From contig CALSCP010000386.1 of NCBI GenBank assembly GCA_943704425.1, positions 16,523-46,841 of the forward strand: a DNA stretch of 30,319 nucleotides, given 5' to 3'. Position 1 is the first letter of the stretch. Each line of letters begins with the position of its first letter. The notes beneath the pieces were generated by a model. That model saw only the letters and a list, made by a program, of their open reading frames with translations. It ran no database searches and was not told the DNA's origin. The translations under genes and the position numbers were made by a program. This stretch comes from Ministeria vibrans ATCC 50519. Taxonomy: Eukaryota > Opisthokonta > Filasterea. Shown here piece after piece: positions 1 through 10,157 of this stretch.

Positions 1-114
1 CACTCTCTCTCTCTTTCATTCACTCAATCGCTTACTCACTCTCTTTCTCCCCCTAATATAATGATTATGCAATCTCATAATAATATTAACATTATACTAG
101 TGTCAGTGTGTATT

Positions 115-2541
115 CTACTCGGCAGGACCCGACGGCTGCGGCGGGTCGATGTCGAAGGAGAGGAACCGCTGCAAGGGGATTGCATCGTGAATTATCAGGA
201 GAGTGTGAGAGAGGCACTGGCGGGGCGCTGGTTTGAGGGAGAGGCGCGAGAGACGAGCAAAAAGTACGACACAGTTGCGGAGGACAACCATCCATTGGGG
301 AAGAGTGCGGTGGGGCAGAAAAAGGGGCGAGAGCAGACGCGTGACAAAGACAGCACCCGCGGCGACAGTGCGAATGCAAATGGACTCGTCGAAGTCGAAG
401 GGAAAGAGGAGAATGAGAGCCAGGTAGTGGGAGAGGGAGGTGAGGTAGGAGGCAGGGGATTGGAGCGGGCTGCTGAGCGGGTGGCCGGGCTGGTAGAAGG
501 GGCGCAGCTCAAGAGCCGAGTCAAGGAGAGTGGAGATGGAGAGGCGGGTTTGGGCAGAAACCCATGAGCGCAGAACGTCGTCTGTCGCCTGGTCATGGAG
601 GAGGCGCATGACAAGCGCCAGGGACGGCGGAACGAGCGGCGAGGGAATGGAGAGCGGGCGAGGGGTGTTGCGCGCCGCCAGGAGGGCTTCCTGGGCACAC
701 TTGCGTACGCGGCGGAGGACATTGGTGCGCACAGAGGCGCAGAGGGGCGGAAAGTGGTAGGAAGCGGTGAGAACGGCTGCGATGTACCCCCACAAGATGT
801 CACGGAGGAAAAAGAGCGTGTGGAAATGGCTGTGGGGCGGACATTGTGTGAGGGAGGGGCGGTGGTTGGCGGCGAGTTGAAGAGAGCGGATGGCAAGAAT
901 GACCAAAGAGTCGTCGTCAAAGACGATAGAGAAGGCGGGAGAGGAGTGGGGGAGAAAGAGAGGCGTGGCCAAGTGACGACGGAGGGTCTGGAGGGTGTCA
1001 AAGGAGCTGAAGAGGTCGTCGTGGCTTTTGATTAAGTCGCTGAGAGTGCAGAGGAGGCTGTAGCGTAGGAGAGTGGGGGGATCGGTGCCAGTTGACGAGT
1101 CGACGTGAAGCAGCAACTGCTGCAGTACAGGGTCGCGTAAGAGCAGGACGAAGACACGGACAAAAGCGTTGTCATGTGGGCCTAGAGACGTACTGAAGCC
1201 AACGCTGCGCAGGCGGCTTGTGAAGTACTTGCAAAAGAGAGGGCTTTGGAAGCGCTTGCGTATGAGTGCGACAGAGTCACTGTGTTGAACGAGGGTCTCG
1301 AGGGCATCCGCGGCAGATGGCGGGTCGCACCAGCCAGCGTACGCACCGGAGCGTCCAGTACAGCTGGCAATGGTGACCAGAGGAGTGGCCTTGGAGTTGG
1401 AGAGTACTGCGACATCGAGGATCAGGTCATCGAGGTAGGTTGACAGCCCATCTACCTGCACAAAAGAGCGCAGTACATTCTCTACAAAGAGATCAGCGCG
1501 CGCTTTCGGGATCTGGGAGGAATCAGGCGCAGAGCGGGTGCGTTGGAGGAGGCGAGTGATAAGAGAACCCACATGCGTGTGCGGGAAAATAGGGAGATTG
1601 CGCAGGACAAGGAGACACACGTCAGGGGAGAGCAGCGCGCTCCTCACCAAATAGCTCATGGCATGATCTACCTGCGCTGACGGGGGGGCATCCGCTGGGG
1701 TGTTTTTGGAGCGCTGCTTTGGCGTGCGATAGTGCTGTGGATCCGAGTAGAAGATGCCGGGAACAGACAGGAGGAAGCTGACAATCATTGGTGCCACCTC
1801 TTGGTGCACGTCACTTTGCTCCACCACGACATCCGAAAGACCCAGGAGGTACATAAAGAAGCCGGCGATTTGAAGGTTGTCCGTGTGGCAACTGCACAAC
1901 TGCGTGAGTGCAGAGAGGAAACAGTCGTTGTTGTTGTTGTTGTTGCTGCCCTGTGCGTCGGTGTTGTTGTCGTCGTCGACGTCTCTTACGACATCTTCGT
2001 CGACGCAATCGTTGACGTCGGTGTGTTCATTGCTGCGGTCCTCATTGCGCTCGCTGTTGCTGTAGTTGTAGTTGTTGTTGACGTCGCCTGTGTCACTCGA
2101 AGACGAAGCCGAAATGCAGTACGTCTCCTGCTCGTATTCCTCTGTGCCAGTAGACACACACTCCAAAATCGGTTCGGAAAACCCGTCGTCTGCGTCCTCG
2201 ACGGGGTCGCGCAGGAATTCTTGGTACAGGGCGATGAGACGAGCGGCACATTTGACATCTTCGGCAAAGTCATCTTGCAGCAGCTCATTCACTCTTCTCC
2301 CGCCCACATTGGGCGAATACACGGGAAGCCAGTGTTTTGAATGGCGAATCATCGCGTTCTCGCTCGGCGAGCAGCCCTTGCAAAGCATATTTTCGCGCAT
2401 TGCGTACGCCGTGCCATACGACGGAACAATGTCAATTATTGCCTCAAAAATTTCAATAGGATCAAGCTCAATTTGCAACGCTGCCGTTTTCATCAGGTCA
2501 AAGAGCTCTTTGGCCACAAGGACACGAGGATTTCGGGGCAT
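115..2541 (-). CDS. Uncharacterised 808-aa helical protein
   Basis: This is one uninterrupted reading frame from an ATG at 2541 to a TAG at 115. I do not recognise the family. The first ~120 residues are ordered and include the segment DIVPSYGTAYAM (about residues 37-48), which resembles the end of a TPR-like helix pair. Residues ~150-207 form an Asn/Asp/Ser-rich low-complexity linker with a run of six Asn. The remaining ~600 residues are Leu-rich and mostly helical in appearance, like an alpha-solenoid, with no signal peptide and no clear catalytic motif. The C-terminus is rich in hydrophobic helices but these look like buried helices rather than convincing membrane spans. It lies in the same orientation as the next uncharacterised gene (2845-5490), 303 bp apart across an AT-rich island. 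The absence of frame breaks over 2.4 kb and the GC-rich coding composition support a real gene; function is unknown. Confidence 0.75.
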   Translation of the reverse strand: MPRNPRVLVAKELFDLMKTAALQIELDPIEIFEAIIDIVPSYGTAYAMRENMLCKGCSPSENAMIRHSKHWLPVYSPNVGGRRVNELLQDDFAEDVKCAARLIALYQEFLRDPVEDADDGFSEPILECVSTGTEEYEQETYCISASSSSDTGDVNNNYNYSNSERNEDRSNEHTDVNDCVDEDVVRDVDDDNNTDAQGSNNNNNNDCFLSALTQLCSCHTDNLQIAGFFMYLLGLSDVVVEQSDVHQEVAPMIVSFLLSVPGIFYSDPQHYRTPKQRSKNTPADAPPSAQVDHAMSYLVRSALLSPDVCLLVLRNLPIFPHTHVGSLITRLLQRTRSAPDSSQIPKARADLFVENVLRSFVQVDGLSTYLDDLILDVAVLSNSKATPLVTIASCTGRSGAYAGWCDPPSAADALETLVQHSDSVALIRKRFQSPLFCKYFTSRLRSVGFSTSLGPHDNAFVRVFVLLLRDPVLQQLLLHVDSSTGTDPPTLLRYSLLCTLSDLIKSHDDLFSSFDTLQTLRRHLATPLFLPHSSPAFSIVFDDDSLVILAIRSLQLAANHRPSLTQCPPHSHFHTLFFLRDILWGYIAAVLTASYHFPPLCASVRTNVLRRVRKCAQEALLAARNTPRPLSIPSPLVPPSLALVMRLLHDQATDDVLRSWVSAQTRLSISTLLDSALELRPFYQPGHPLSSPLQSPASYLTSLSHYLALILLFPFDFDESICIRTVAAGAVFVTRLLSPLFLPHRTLPQWMVVLRNCVVLFARLSRLSLKPAPRQCLSHTLLIIHDAIPLQRFLSFDIDPPQPSGPAE

Positions 2542-2590
2542 TCTATAGCGGTAATTATTACAATTATTAAAATAATAATAATAAAAATTA

Positions 2591-2623
<33 letters not shown>

Positions 2624-2844
2624 TAATTATTATTATTAGTATTATTAATAATTTTACTTAGAAGAAGCATACAACCTATAATAATATAATAATATTGTAT
2701 AATATTATAATATTATTATAATAATTATAATATATAATTATATATATATATATTGTATGGCGCTCTGGCTGTCTTTTCGCGTGGTGATTGAATCATTAAT
2801 AAATATGGGTTGTATTCTTCTTCTCCTTATTCTTAACTATTCGT
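2542..2844. repeat. AT-rich intergenic island with inverted AAT/ATT runs
   Basis: This stretch separates the start codon of the 115-2541 gene from the stop codon of the 2845-5490 gene, both on the minus strand. From about 2565 to 2755 it is almost pure A+T. It holds a run of AAT/TAA triplets (about 2595-2622) followed by TTA/ATT triplets (about 2626-2650), which together could fold into a long hairpin, and then alternating TA sequence to 2755. It must hold the promoter of the 115-2541 gene and the 3' end signals of the 2845-5490 gene. No gene is visible in it. Confidence 0.7.
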
Positions 2845-5490
2845 CTATTTTGCTGTGCTATTGGAGATCAAACTGATAACAAAAGCGCTGACATGATGGG
2901 AGTTTTGCGTCGTCTTCAAGAGATCCGGAAGTCGCGTGAAGAAGATGTCGCGGAGAAGAACTTGGAGTATTTTGCGGCGGTCGGTTAGCTGAAAGGTGGT
3001 GACTACCACGAGACGGGCAAGACAGGCGAGAACGCTGCGGAGCGCTCCTGTCCATTGCGAATGGCCACGGTAGGGCGCGAGTTGGAAGCCCAGCAAGCGC
3101 ACAACCACACGATGGAGATTTTGCGCGAGGAGTATGAACTGCATGTCGTCTCCAATTTGCGTATGGTCTGTCAGCGAGAGGCGCAGCAGTTCGGCCAGGT
3201 TAATGATTGACATGAAAAAGTCGCTGGGCGTCGCGCGATGCATGTGGTGGTCCCGCTTCAGGCTGCTTGAAGGGATTGTGCAATCAGTGAGTTCGCGAAG
3301 TCCTGGGGAGAGCAAGCCGAGAGACAGCGCAAAGGCGGGGTGCAATGTGAAGGAGAGTTGTTCAATGGACTGGCGCAACTGCGGATCCGGATAGGCCTGA
3401 TGGAGTCGGCAGAAGAACAGAGGGGCATGCTGAGGGATCTCTTGGTTAACGCTGCAGCGAAACTTTGCCACCAGGAGAGGAATATTTTTCTCAAGAAAGC
3501 GCGCAATTTCTGGCACACTGCGCTCGCTTGCAGCCGCCTCAAGAGCAAGCTGCGCGAACGGCCCATCATGTTCCTGGTCAGTCAGGTTGCGGTTGTCGTT
3601 GCCTTTGCTGCCCAACGCCGTACTCACATGGGTATCGCGCACCTCCTGAACGTGCGCCCGGTCGCTGAGTCCGGATTCCCTCGCAATAAATATCTCGACT
3701 TTTCTTGAGCACGAGACGTAGGCGTCCTCCGGCTCAGACTTCTCGACCTCGTCGTGAAACTCAAGCTCTCTTTTCAACTCCTTATTCTTCTCGTATGCCT
3801 GTTGCACCTCCTCTTGCTTCTGCTTTGAAATCTGCTCGTCGTGTTGTGCTGTGAGCTCATCGACGTGCTCGCTCCGGATCGGCAGTTGCACCTGTCGTTT
3901 GGTCCGAGTCGACTGCTCCTTAAACGTCCGCTCCTTCTTCTGCTCGCGGTAGCGCAGTGTGTGCTGAAGAAATAAGTTGAGGAGTCCGTAGAGACAGTCG
4001 TCGTTGTAGGAGCGCTGCTCACTGGAGTTTTCTCCGATATACGCGTCGACGTTGTGCAAGAGAGTATTGATGACTGCCCTGCACAGCGGAAAGCGACTGA
4101 GGATGAGCTCTGGCCAGAAGTCTGCCAGGAGCTGCACCCCTTCAAGCAGCTCGAGACGCACCATGCGCAAGTCGACGTCGCCGCTCGGAAGGCATTCGCA
4201 AATATTGCGATTGGTCGGATCTTCGACCAGCAAAATCTGGTCGAGAAAAAGATGGCAGAGTGGCGCGCCGTCGGGATGCCGAAGAATTTGCTCGATCATA
4301 CTGCGATTTCCTTTGAGGAGCAAGGCAAACAGTTGGCATGCGTGTTTTGGCTTCTTGTTGTGGTATGCAGCGTGCAGCATTTGGTCTAGCTTGAGGCCCT
4401 GGGGGACGTGTCGGATGAGGGACAAGATGCCGCGCGAGAGCCACGTCTGTGCTGCAATGCTTCCGAACCGACCACTGCCGTGGTAGTACTGCATCTTGCG
4501 GTAATAGGATGGGGACAGGACTTGCAAGTGGTAGTCGTTAAGAAGTGTGTCGTCGACAGAGGCAAGGACTGCGTTGGCAAAGGCGTCGTTGTGGTACATC
4601 TGCTCCATGAGCGGGGCAAACACGTTGGCTCGCTCTGGGATTGTGATGTCAACGCGAGCAAAGTACGCCGCCACAATCGCCAAGTAGGGACTTTTGGGCA
4701 TAGGGGGGACACTGACGTTGACAGCCGATGCGTCGGTGTAGGTGGGTGGCGTCCTGAGAGCATCGGGAACGAGCACAATCTTGGTGAAGAGCGCCGTGAG
4801 GAACCGACCAAGACTTGTCGCGGACGCGTCCGAAGCGGACCACGACCACCGACGAATCGAGCGTCCCGTCGCATTGACCAACGGCGTGACGAGGTCGTAA
4901 AGATGCAGGGTGCAGGCTATGGTGAACAGAATAGCGTGTTGCAGTGGCGTGACGGCGGTGCCGGGGTCGAAGTAGCCGACTTTTTCATAGATGAGAGACA
5001 GTTGCTTGACGCGGCGGAGAAGCAGAGCGTCACGTTTGGCTGCGCTCAATTGCACTGCCTCGGGAGAGTGGTACGTGTGCCACAGGGTGAGGACCGGTAC
5101 AAAGGCAAAGCGAAGCCTGGCAAAATCGTCGACTGACAGTGTGTCTTTTTTTGCGCCGAGAGCGGCAAGAGGTGCCAACGGAAGTGTGCAGGATATTTTT
5201 TGCGGGGTGAGCTCCGCTGGCGCAGAGCGATCGACATCGCGATTGCGCGTTTGACCATGCGGAGTGCGGATGAGCGCAACAGCTTTGGCCAAGAGCTGGT
5301 CGCTGATACGGCGTTTGGCGTGTAAGAGAACGCAGTAGGCGGGGCAGAACGCGGGGGCAATCGTCATGATTCGCTCGTAACACTCAATCAACGCCGGCCA
5401 ATGAGACGGGCTTAAATCGCCCTGCAGCATCTGAGTATATTTACCAAAGAGGTGGTGAAGGTTGTGTGCTCCCGCGGGTACTTGAGACAT
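2845..5490 (-). CDS. Uncharacterised 881-aa helical protein
   Basis: A single open frame runs from an ATG at 5490 to a stop at 2845. I do not recognise the family. The N-terminal ~500 residues look like a helical repeat array; residues ~33-54 contain TIAPAFCPAYCV, which has the same pattern (I-x-x-x-P-[AS]-[YF]-x-x-A-Y) as residues 30-48 of the neighbouring gene's protein. Residues ~513-590 are highly charged (Lys, Glu, Gln) and probably form a coiled coil. The C-terminal ~200 residues return to Leu-rich helices. There is no signal peptide, zinc-binding cluster or nucleotide-binding motif. The gene shares a 294-bp divergent intergenic region with GNPTAB. It could be a scaffold-type alpha-solenoid, but that rests on composition only. 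Confidence 0.75.
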   Translation of the reverse strand: MSQVPAGAHNLHHLFGKYTQMLQGDLSPSHWPALIECYERIMTIAPAFCPAYCVLLHAKRRISDQLLAKAVALIRTPHGQTRNRDVDRSAPAELTPQKISCTLPLAPLAALGAKKDTLSVDDFARLRFAFVPVLTLWHTYHSPEAVQLSAAKRDALLLRRVKQLSLIYEKVGYFDPGTAVTPLQHAILFTIACTLHLYDLVTPLVNATGRSIRRWSWSASDASATSLGRFLTALFTKIVLVPDALRTPPTYTDASAVNVSVPPMPKSPYLAIVAAYFARVDITIPERANVFAPLMEQMYHNDAFANAVLASVDDTLLNDYHLQVLSPSYYRKMQYYHGSGRFGSIAAQTWLSRGILSLIRHVPQGLKLDQMLHAAYHNKKPKHACQLFALLLKGNRSMIEQILRHPDGAPLCHLFLDQILLVEDPTNRNICECLPSGDVDLRMVRLELLEGVQLLADFWPELILSRFPLCRAVINTLLHNVDAYIGENSSEQRSYNDDCLYGLLNLFLQHTLRYREQKKERTFKEQSTRTKRQVQLPIRSEHVDELTAQHDEQISKQKQEEVQQAYEKNKELKRELEFHDEVEKSEPEDAYVSCSRKVEIFIARESGLSDRAHVQEVRDTHVSTALGSKGNDNRNLTDQEHDGPFAQLALEAAASERSVPEIARFLEKNIPLLVAKFRCSVNQEIPQHAPLFFCRLHQAYPDPQLRQSIEQLSFTLHPAFALSLGLLSPGLRELTDCTIPSSSLKRDHHMHRATPSDFFMSIINLAELLRLSLTDHTQIGDDMQFILLAQNLHRVVVRLLGFQLAPYRGHSQWTGALRSVLACLARLVVVTTFQLTDRRKILQVLLRDIFFTRLPDLLKTTQNSHHVSAFVISLISNSTAK

Positions 5491-5784
5491 TGTGATGCGA
5501 TTTTATAGGTAAAGCATGAATTTTTTTGTCGTTACTCGAAAGTATAAAAGGGAAGTTATTCGGACTGTGAGTGACTTGATCCGATCATCTAAAAGCGAGC
5601 GTGATGCACGCGTCATGAACGATGCTCTATCGTCTCTTTCAGACTCTGATACTCACTAATCACTGTGGTCTATACAGAATGAAGAGAAAGAAAAGCACAA
5701 GGCCAGCAGCCAGGGAACGATCACGGGACGGACTGATCGTGAAATAAGTCATTGCTAAATCCTAATTAAATTCATTTGATTGCG
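5491..5784. promoter_or_regulatory. Divergent promoter region with TATA-like box
   Basis: This 294-bp spacer lies between two divergent start codons (minus-strand gene at 5490, GNPTAB at 5785). A TATAAAAG sequence on the + strand at 5543-5550 is a good TATA-box match, though ~235 bp from the GNPTAB ATG, so either the 5' UTR is long or it serves another transcript. No other motif is clear. Confidence 0.4.
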
Positions 5785-8700
5785 ATGCGCAAGGCGATCC
5801 AGAGAAGCGTGTATACGTTTCTCTCGTCAAAGTATGGCGTCACCATCACTGTGATTGGCATTCTACTCGTGATCGTGTCTGCTTTTCAGTTTGGCGAGGT
5901 GCAACATGAACTTGCGATCATAATTATACTAAGGTGCAAAAAAAAAAAAAAAAAAAAAATCGCTCTACAGTCTATAACCTTCGATTGCCTTGTCGTTGAG
6001 CCTTCATCCTTCTCGCACCCTGACCCCCACACCCTTGCTGCTCTCTTTTTTCTCGTGCAGGTGGTCATTGAGTGGAACATTGAGAAATACCATCGAAAGT
6101 TGAACGTGTACACGGACAACATTGCGGCTCGCTCGTTCCAGGAGCGCCTCTGTCTGCCCGTTCCCATCGACATTGTATATACGTGGGTCAACGGTAGCGA
6201 TCCGAAACTCGAACGGTCGCTTGCCGACGTAAAACAGCGTTTGCTGGAGGAAACAGTGTTGGCAGCGGCGGACGACACCGAGTCAACCAGCACTGGCCCT
6301 TCCACAGCGCCATCCGCCCCACCAAATAGTCGTCCGACGCAATTGCCCAACGATGAGACGAGGGATGCTGGCGATGCGGTGGACGTGGCAGCTTCTGCCA
6401 GCGCAGTGGCTGAGGAGGCGTCTCTTGCGGACACTACGACGACTGGAAACGTGTCAGTGTCGCTCCCCATCCCGAGTGCCTGTAATGAGACCATTGAAGC
6501 GTGTCCAACTGCCGCAGTGTTGTCTCCAGACGACAGCTCGACGACGACCAACACGGGAGAGGGCGGCGAGGAGGCTGCCGTTGGGGAGGAGGAGGAGAAA
6601 CTTGAAGAGGTCCCTGATGAGGTGTCCGCGTCACGTTTCCAGGACAACGAAGAGCTGCGCTTCAGTCTGCGATCCATTGAGCGCTTTGCACCCTGGGTTC
6701 GCAACGTCTACATTGTGACCAATGGACAAATTCCTTCGTGGCTCAACCTCGACAACCCCCGTCTTCAAGTGGTGCCGCACAGCGCCATCTTCCCCAACGC
6801 CAGCCATTTGCCAACCTTTAGCAGTCCAGCCATTGAAACGCACCTCCATCGCATTCCGGGTCTCGCCGACAAGTTTCTCTACCTAAACGACGACGTTATG
6901 TTTGGTCGCGAAATATGGCCCGACGACTTCTACACGCACGCCAGCGGGCAAAAGGTACACCACTAATTTTTTTATTGTTGTTTCTTCTTCTTCTTCTTTG
7001 TGTGCGTGTGTGCGTGCGTGTGTGTGTGGTCATGATTTTTTGTCTCGTTTTGGGTGGTTTAGGTGTACCTTGCCTGGCCCGTACCCCAATGCTCAGAAGG
7101 GTGTCCGTCCAACTGGATTGGGGACCGTTACTGCGACCAGGCGTGCAACACGAGCTCGTGTGACTTTGACGGAGGCGATTGCATTGGCAAGGACGGCGCC
7201 ACACAAAGTCGCTACGACTCGTGGTCGACGTCGCAGTGGGGCTCGACAAGTGGTACGGGGGCACAATGTGTCACGGGATGTCCCGACTCTTGGGTGGGCG
7301 ATCGTTACTGCGACCGTGCGTGTAATGTGGCCGACTGTGCTCACGACGCAGGTGATTGTGGCGAGGAGGCGCTCTACCAGGTTTACCACGAAACTCTCAC
7401 TGATGCCAATGTCGTGTATGGGCGCGACGAGAGTGAAAAGGAGACGACTTCCTCGAGCGAGAACGCGGGTGATGCGGACGCGGAGGCTATCCAAAACAAC
7501 GGCACTGCATCCTCTACGTCGCACCTCGACGAGGAGACGGAGGTGGGGAGGGACGAAGCAGCAGCAGTAGAAGGAGATACGGAACCTGTGGTACAGTTTG
7601 AGTTACCGGCCGGCACGAATGCCGCCGTGTTCAATCTCACGGGGATCGTTGGAAGCGAGCACATTGCGGAAGGATCTCACTCAAACCGTGTTGCCGTGCG
7701 CACTGCCATGATTGCCCAACGTTACAAGGCTATGGTCCTCACCTTTTATCCCAATGTGACGCGTCAACCTGTCGATTTGAGCTTTGTCTACTCGGTCAAC
7801 GAGACGGAGCGCGTTCACGTGTCCTTCCGCATTTCCGTTGACACGTTTGTGGAGGCCACGTCGGACTCGGAATCGGCTGAGGCGACGCTTTCTGCTGAGG
7901 CAAGTGGCAGTGCGAATGACACAAGCAACGTAAACGGGACGTTTGCCATGCGCATTGAAAATGGCACTGACACGCTGCACTACGACGATGGTGTGGCGGC
8001 AGGCGAGCTGGCGGCGTTGGTCAACGCGACGACGGTTGCAGACGCGACAGTAGAAGTGCTTACGCGCAATGTGACGCGTGAGCGTCAGATTGAGGCTGAA
8101 GCAGTGGTCGACGACGTGGCGACTCAGCTCGAGTTGGTGGACGTGCCAGAGCACGCCACAGGGCAGCTACTGGAGCTAAAGGAGCAGTTTGTTGCGGGAG
8201 ATTTGAGGCGCAAGGGACTGTACGCAGACACCATGATGCTTTTGGGCAACATTTCGGATCGGGCTTCGTTGAGTATTCCACCCGAGGCGTCCGTCGCACG
8301 TACACTGCTCTCGTTTCCGCTGGACGCGACCATGCTGACCACGGCGAACTTTGTCTATGGTGAGACAGAGGAAGCGACGTTGGCGATGGCGAGTAGCGCT
8401 GAGGAGCGGGAGGATGCAACATTAGTGGCGCAGGATGAGACACTTGTTGAGGCGATGGAGCGCGAGCGTAGCCGTCGTGATGTTGCCGATTGGATTCGCG
8501 ACAGCAAAGAGAAGCAACTGCGCTTCCGCCACGACCTGCGAGCGTCGATTCGTGCGTGGGAAGAGCGCTACGGTGGGCCGTGGGATCCGGCGTTCATGTC
8601 GCAACTGAGTCACGGCGGGGTGTTTCCTTGGGAAAAACTGCCGCACAAGCACCGTCACACACTACTCCGTCGCGACTCGAGTGTGCGAACGGACGAGCCA

Positions 8701-9999
8701 CTGCCCAATCGACATCTACTGGATACCTTTGGTGATTCCCTCAAGTTTGTCAATCGTCTGTACACGCGTGAGTTTGGGGCTGATTCGCGCAAAGTGCCCG
8801 CTCACATCCCTCACATGATTGATCGCCATGTCATGACGGAGCTCCAAGCGCGGTAAGATCACCTTGGCTCCTTACACCGCCATTGCTTACTGACTATGTC
8901 TTTTTTTCTCCACATCTCCGTAGGTTTCCAGTTGAGTTTGACGGGACGTCGTCGCACCAGCTGCGACACAGCGACGACATGCAGTTTGCCTTCTCGTACT
9001 TCTACTATGTGATTGGGGCTCCGTCGGTATTTGACTTTGACAAGGTCTTTAATGAGTTTGACACGAATGGCAGTGGGGTATTGTCAGCCAATGAGATCCG
9101 GTCGCTGGCGGCCGCCATCTATGAGCTGCCTTTGGACGACGCCAAGCTGGGCCGTCTGTCGCGCATTCTGTACAACTGTACGGTGGCGCACCAGCGCGCA
9201 GTGGAGGCGAATCGCACGGGCGAAGGCGCTGGGTTCTTTGCCGGGGGTGGGGGTGGAGGCGAGGAAGCTGATACAGTGGGTGGTCCGCTGTATCATGCTG
9301 TGACGCGCGATGTTGTGCGCTCGTGTGAGCCGGTTATGACAGACCTCCGCAAGCGCAAGACGCGTCGCTATCGCCATCAGATTATGGACGGTGAAGGTCG
9401 CGACGTGGGCTTTAAAATGGTCCGTAACAATGTCACACAGGTGCTCAAGCAACTGGACAATCTACGCAAGGAGCGACCCAAGTTTATCTGTCTCAATGAC
9501 AACATTGACCACCGACTGCCGTCTGCCCTGCACGTACCCACTCACCACCAGTCTTCCCATTTGTGCCCCCATTCATTACTTCTCTCTCCTCTCTCTTTCT
9601 ATTCTTTCTTTCTTTCTTCCCTCATGCGTGTGTAGGTTGTGGGTGCCTTGCGTGAATTTTACGAGGCGCTCTTCCCGACTCCGTCGCAGTTTGAGCTACC
9701 TGAAAACCTCCGCAACCGATTTCTCCACCTTGACGAACTCCAACGCTGGTACACCCTATCATTTCTGTGTTTATTTTGTCACGACCCCAAACAGCACGCT
9801 TACTCCGAAAATGTACGCGCGTAGGAAGCAACAGCAGTTTCGCATGCAGCTCATGCTAGACGTGCTCTTTGTGACTCTCTTGGGGGTGCTTCTGGTGCTC
9901 TGCTTCTCATCGCGTGTCCGGAACTTTTGCCATTTGTGGGCGTTGCGTCGTGCTCGCTCGGTGCGCGAGGCTCGTGGTCGTCGTCTCATGACCGTCTGA
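5785..9999 (+). CDS. GNPTAB: GlcNAc-1-phosphotransferase alpha/beta (GNPTAB)
   Basis: This Golgi enzyme transfers GlcNAc-1-phosphate to mannose on lysosomal hydrolases, the first step of the mannose-6-phosphate tag. I read six exons: 5785-5898, 6061-6954, 7063-8852, 8924-9533, 9636-9748 and 9825-9999. All junctions are GT-AG and phase-consistent and give 1231 aa (human is ~1256). Landmarks: an N-terminal signal anchor (~19-36); Stealth CR1 with [12 protein letters not shown] (74-85); a low-complexity spacer (86-227); CR2 from ~228 with LNDDVMFG; two Notch/LNR modules (C346-C376 and C405-C435); the alpha/beta cleavage region RHLL|DTF (D890); a CR3-like [14 protein letters not shown]; an EF-hand loop D979-E990; CR4 with [10 protein letters not shown] and PSQFELP; and a C-terminal membrane helix (~1185-1206). 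I chose the acceptor at 9824 over one at 9794 because it restores LQRW plus a basic stretch, as in the animal protein. The DMAP1-binding module of vertebrates is not recognisable. The ATG at 5785 matches the family N-terminus. Confidence 0.95.
5938..5959. repeat. Poly-A run in GNPTAB intron 1
   Basis: A run of 22 A lies inside the 162-nt first intron of GNPTAB (5899-6060). The intron happens to be open in frame, so a naive ORF reads through it as poly-lysine. The conserved AFQFGE and VVIEW segments on either side meet only after splicing, which shows the intron is real. Confidence 0.9.
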
Positions 10000-10061
10000 A
10001 TATTATATATTTTGTAAACAATGCACTTTTAATTTTTAAATTTATTTTAGTAGATTTTGAG

Positions 10062-10156
10062 TATCTTTTTTTGTTATTGACTATTGTTTGAGTAATCTTT
10101 TTTTGTTATTGACTATTGTTTTGATAATCTTTTTTTGTTATTGACTATTGTTTTGA
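10062..10156. repeat. Three tandem ~32-bp repeats upstream of EGF gene
   Basis: Three head-to-tail copies, 31, 32 and 32 bp long (10062-10092, 10093-10124, 10125-10156), share the core TTTTTTTGTTATTGACTATT. Copies 2 and 3 are nearly identical. The array ends one base before the ATG at 10158, so it fills the proximal promoter or 5' UTR of the EGF-repeat gene. A repeated transcription-factor site or a repeated UTR element are both possible. Confidence 0.85.
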
Positions 10157-10157
10157 T

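Noticed and set aside
61-567. Plus-strand frames opposite the first gene, and similar antisense frames elsewhere
   Set aside because: They are Arg/Gly/Glu-rich shadows of GC-rich genes on the other strand, without any domain or consistent start.
5590-5660. C/D-box snoRNA candidate in the GNPTAB promoter (TGATG and CTGA motifs)
   Set aside because: The boxes lack a flanking terminal stem and the C box is incomplete.
9749-9794. Shorter last GNPTAB intron ending at 9794
   Set aside because: It gives a phase-compatible frame but replaces the conserved Trp by Cys and adds ten extra residues. The acceptor at 9824 restores the family sequence and gives a typical 76-nt intron.
10062-10156. CRISPR-like array
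   Set aside because: The three repeats are contiguous without spacers, AT-rich, and in a eukaryotic promoter.
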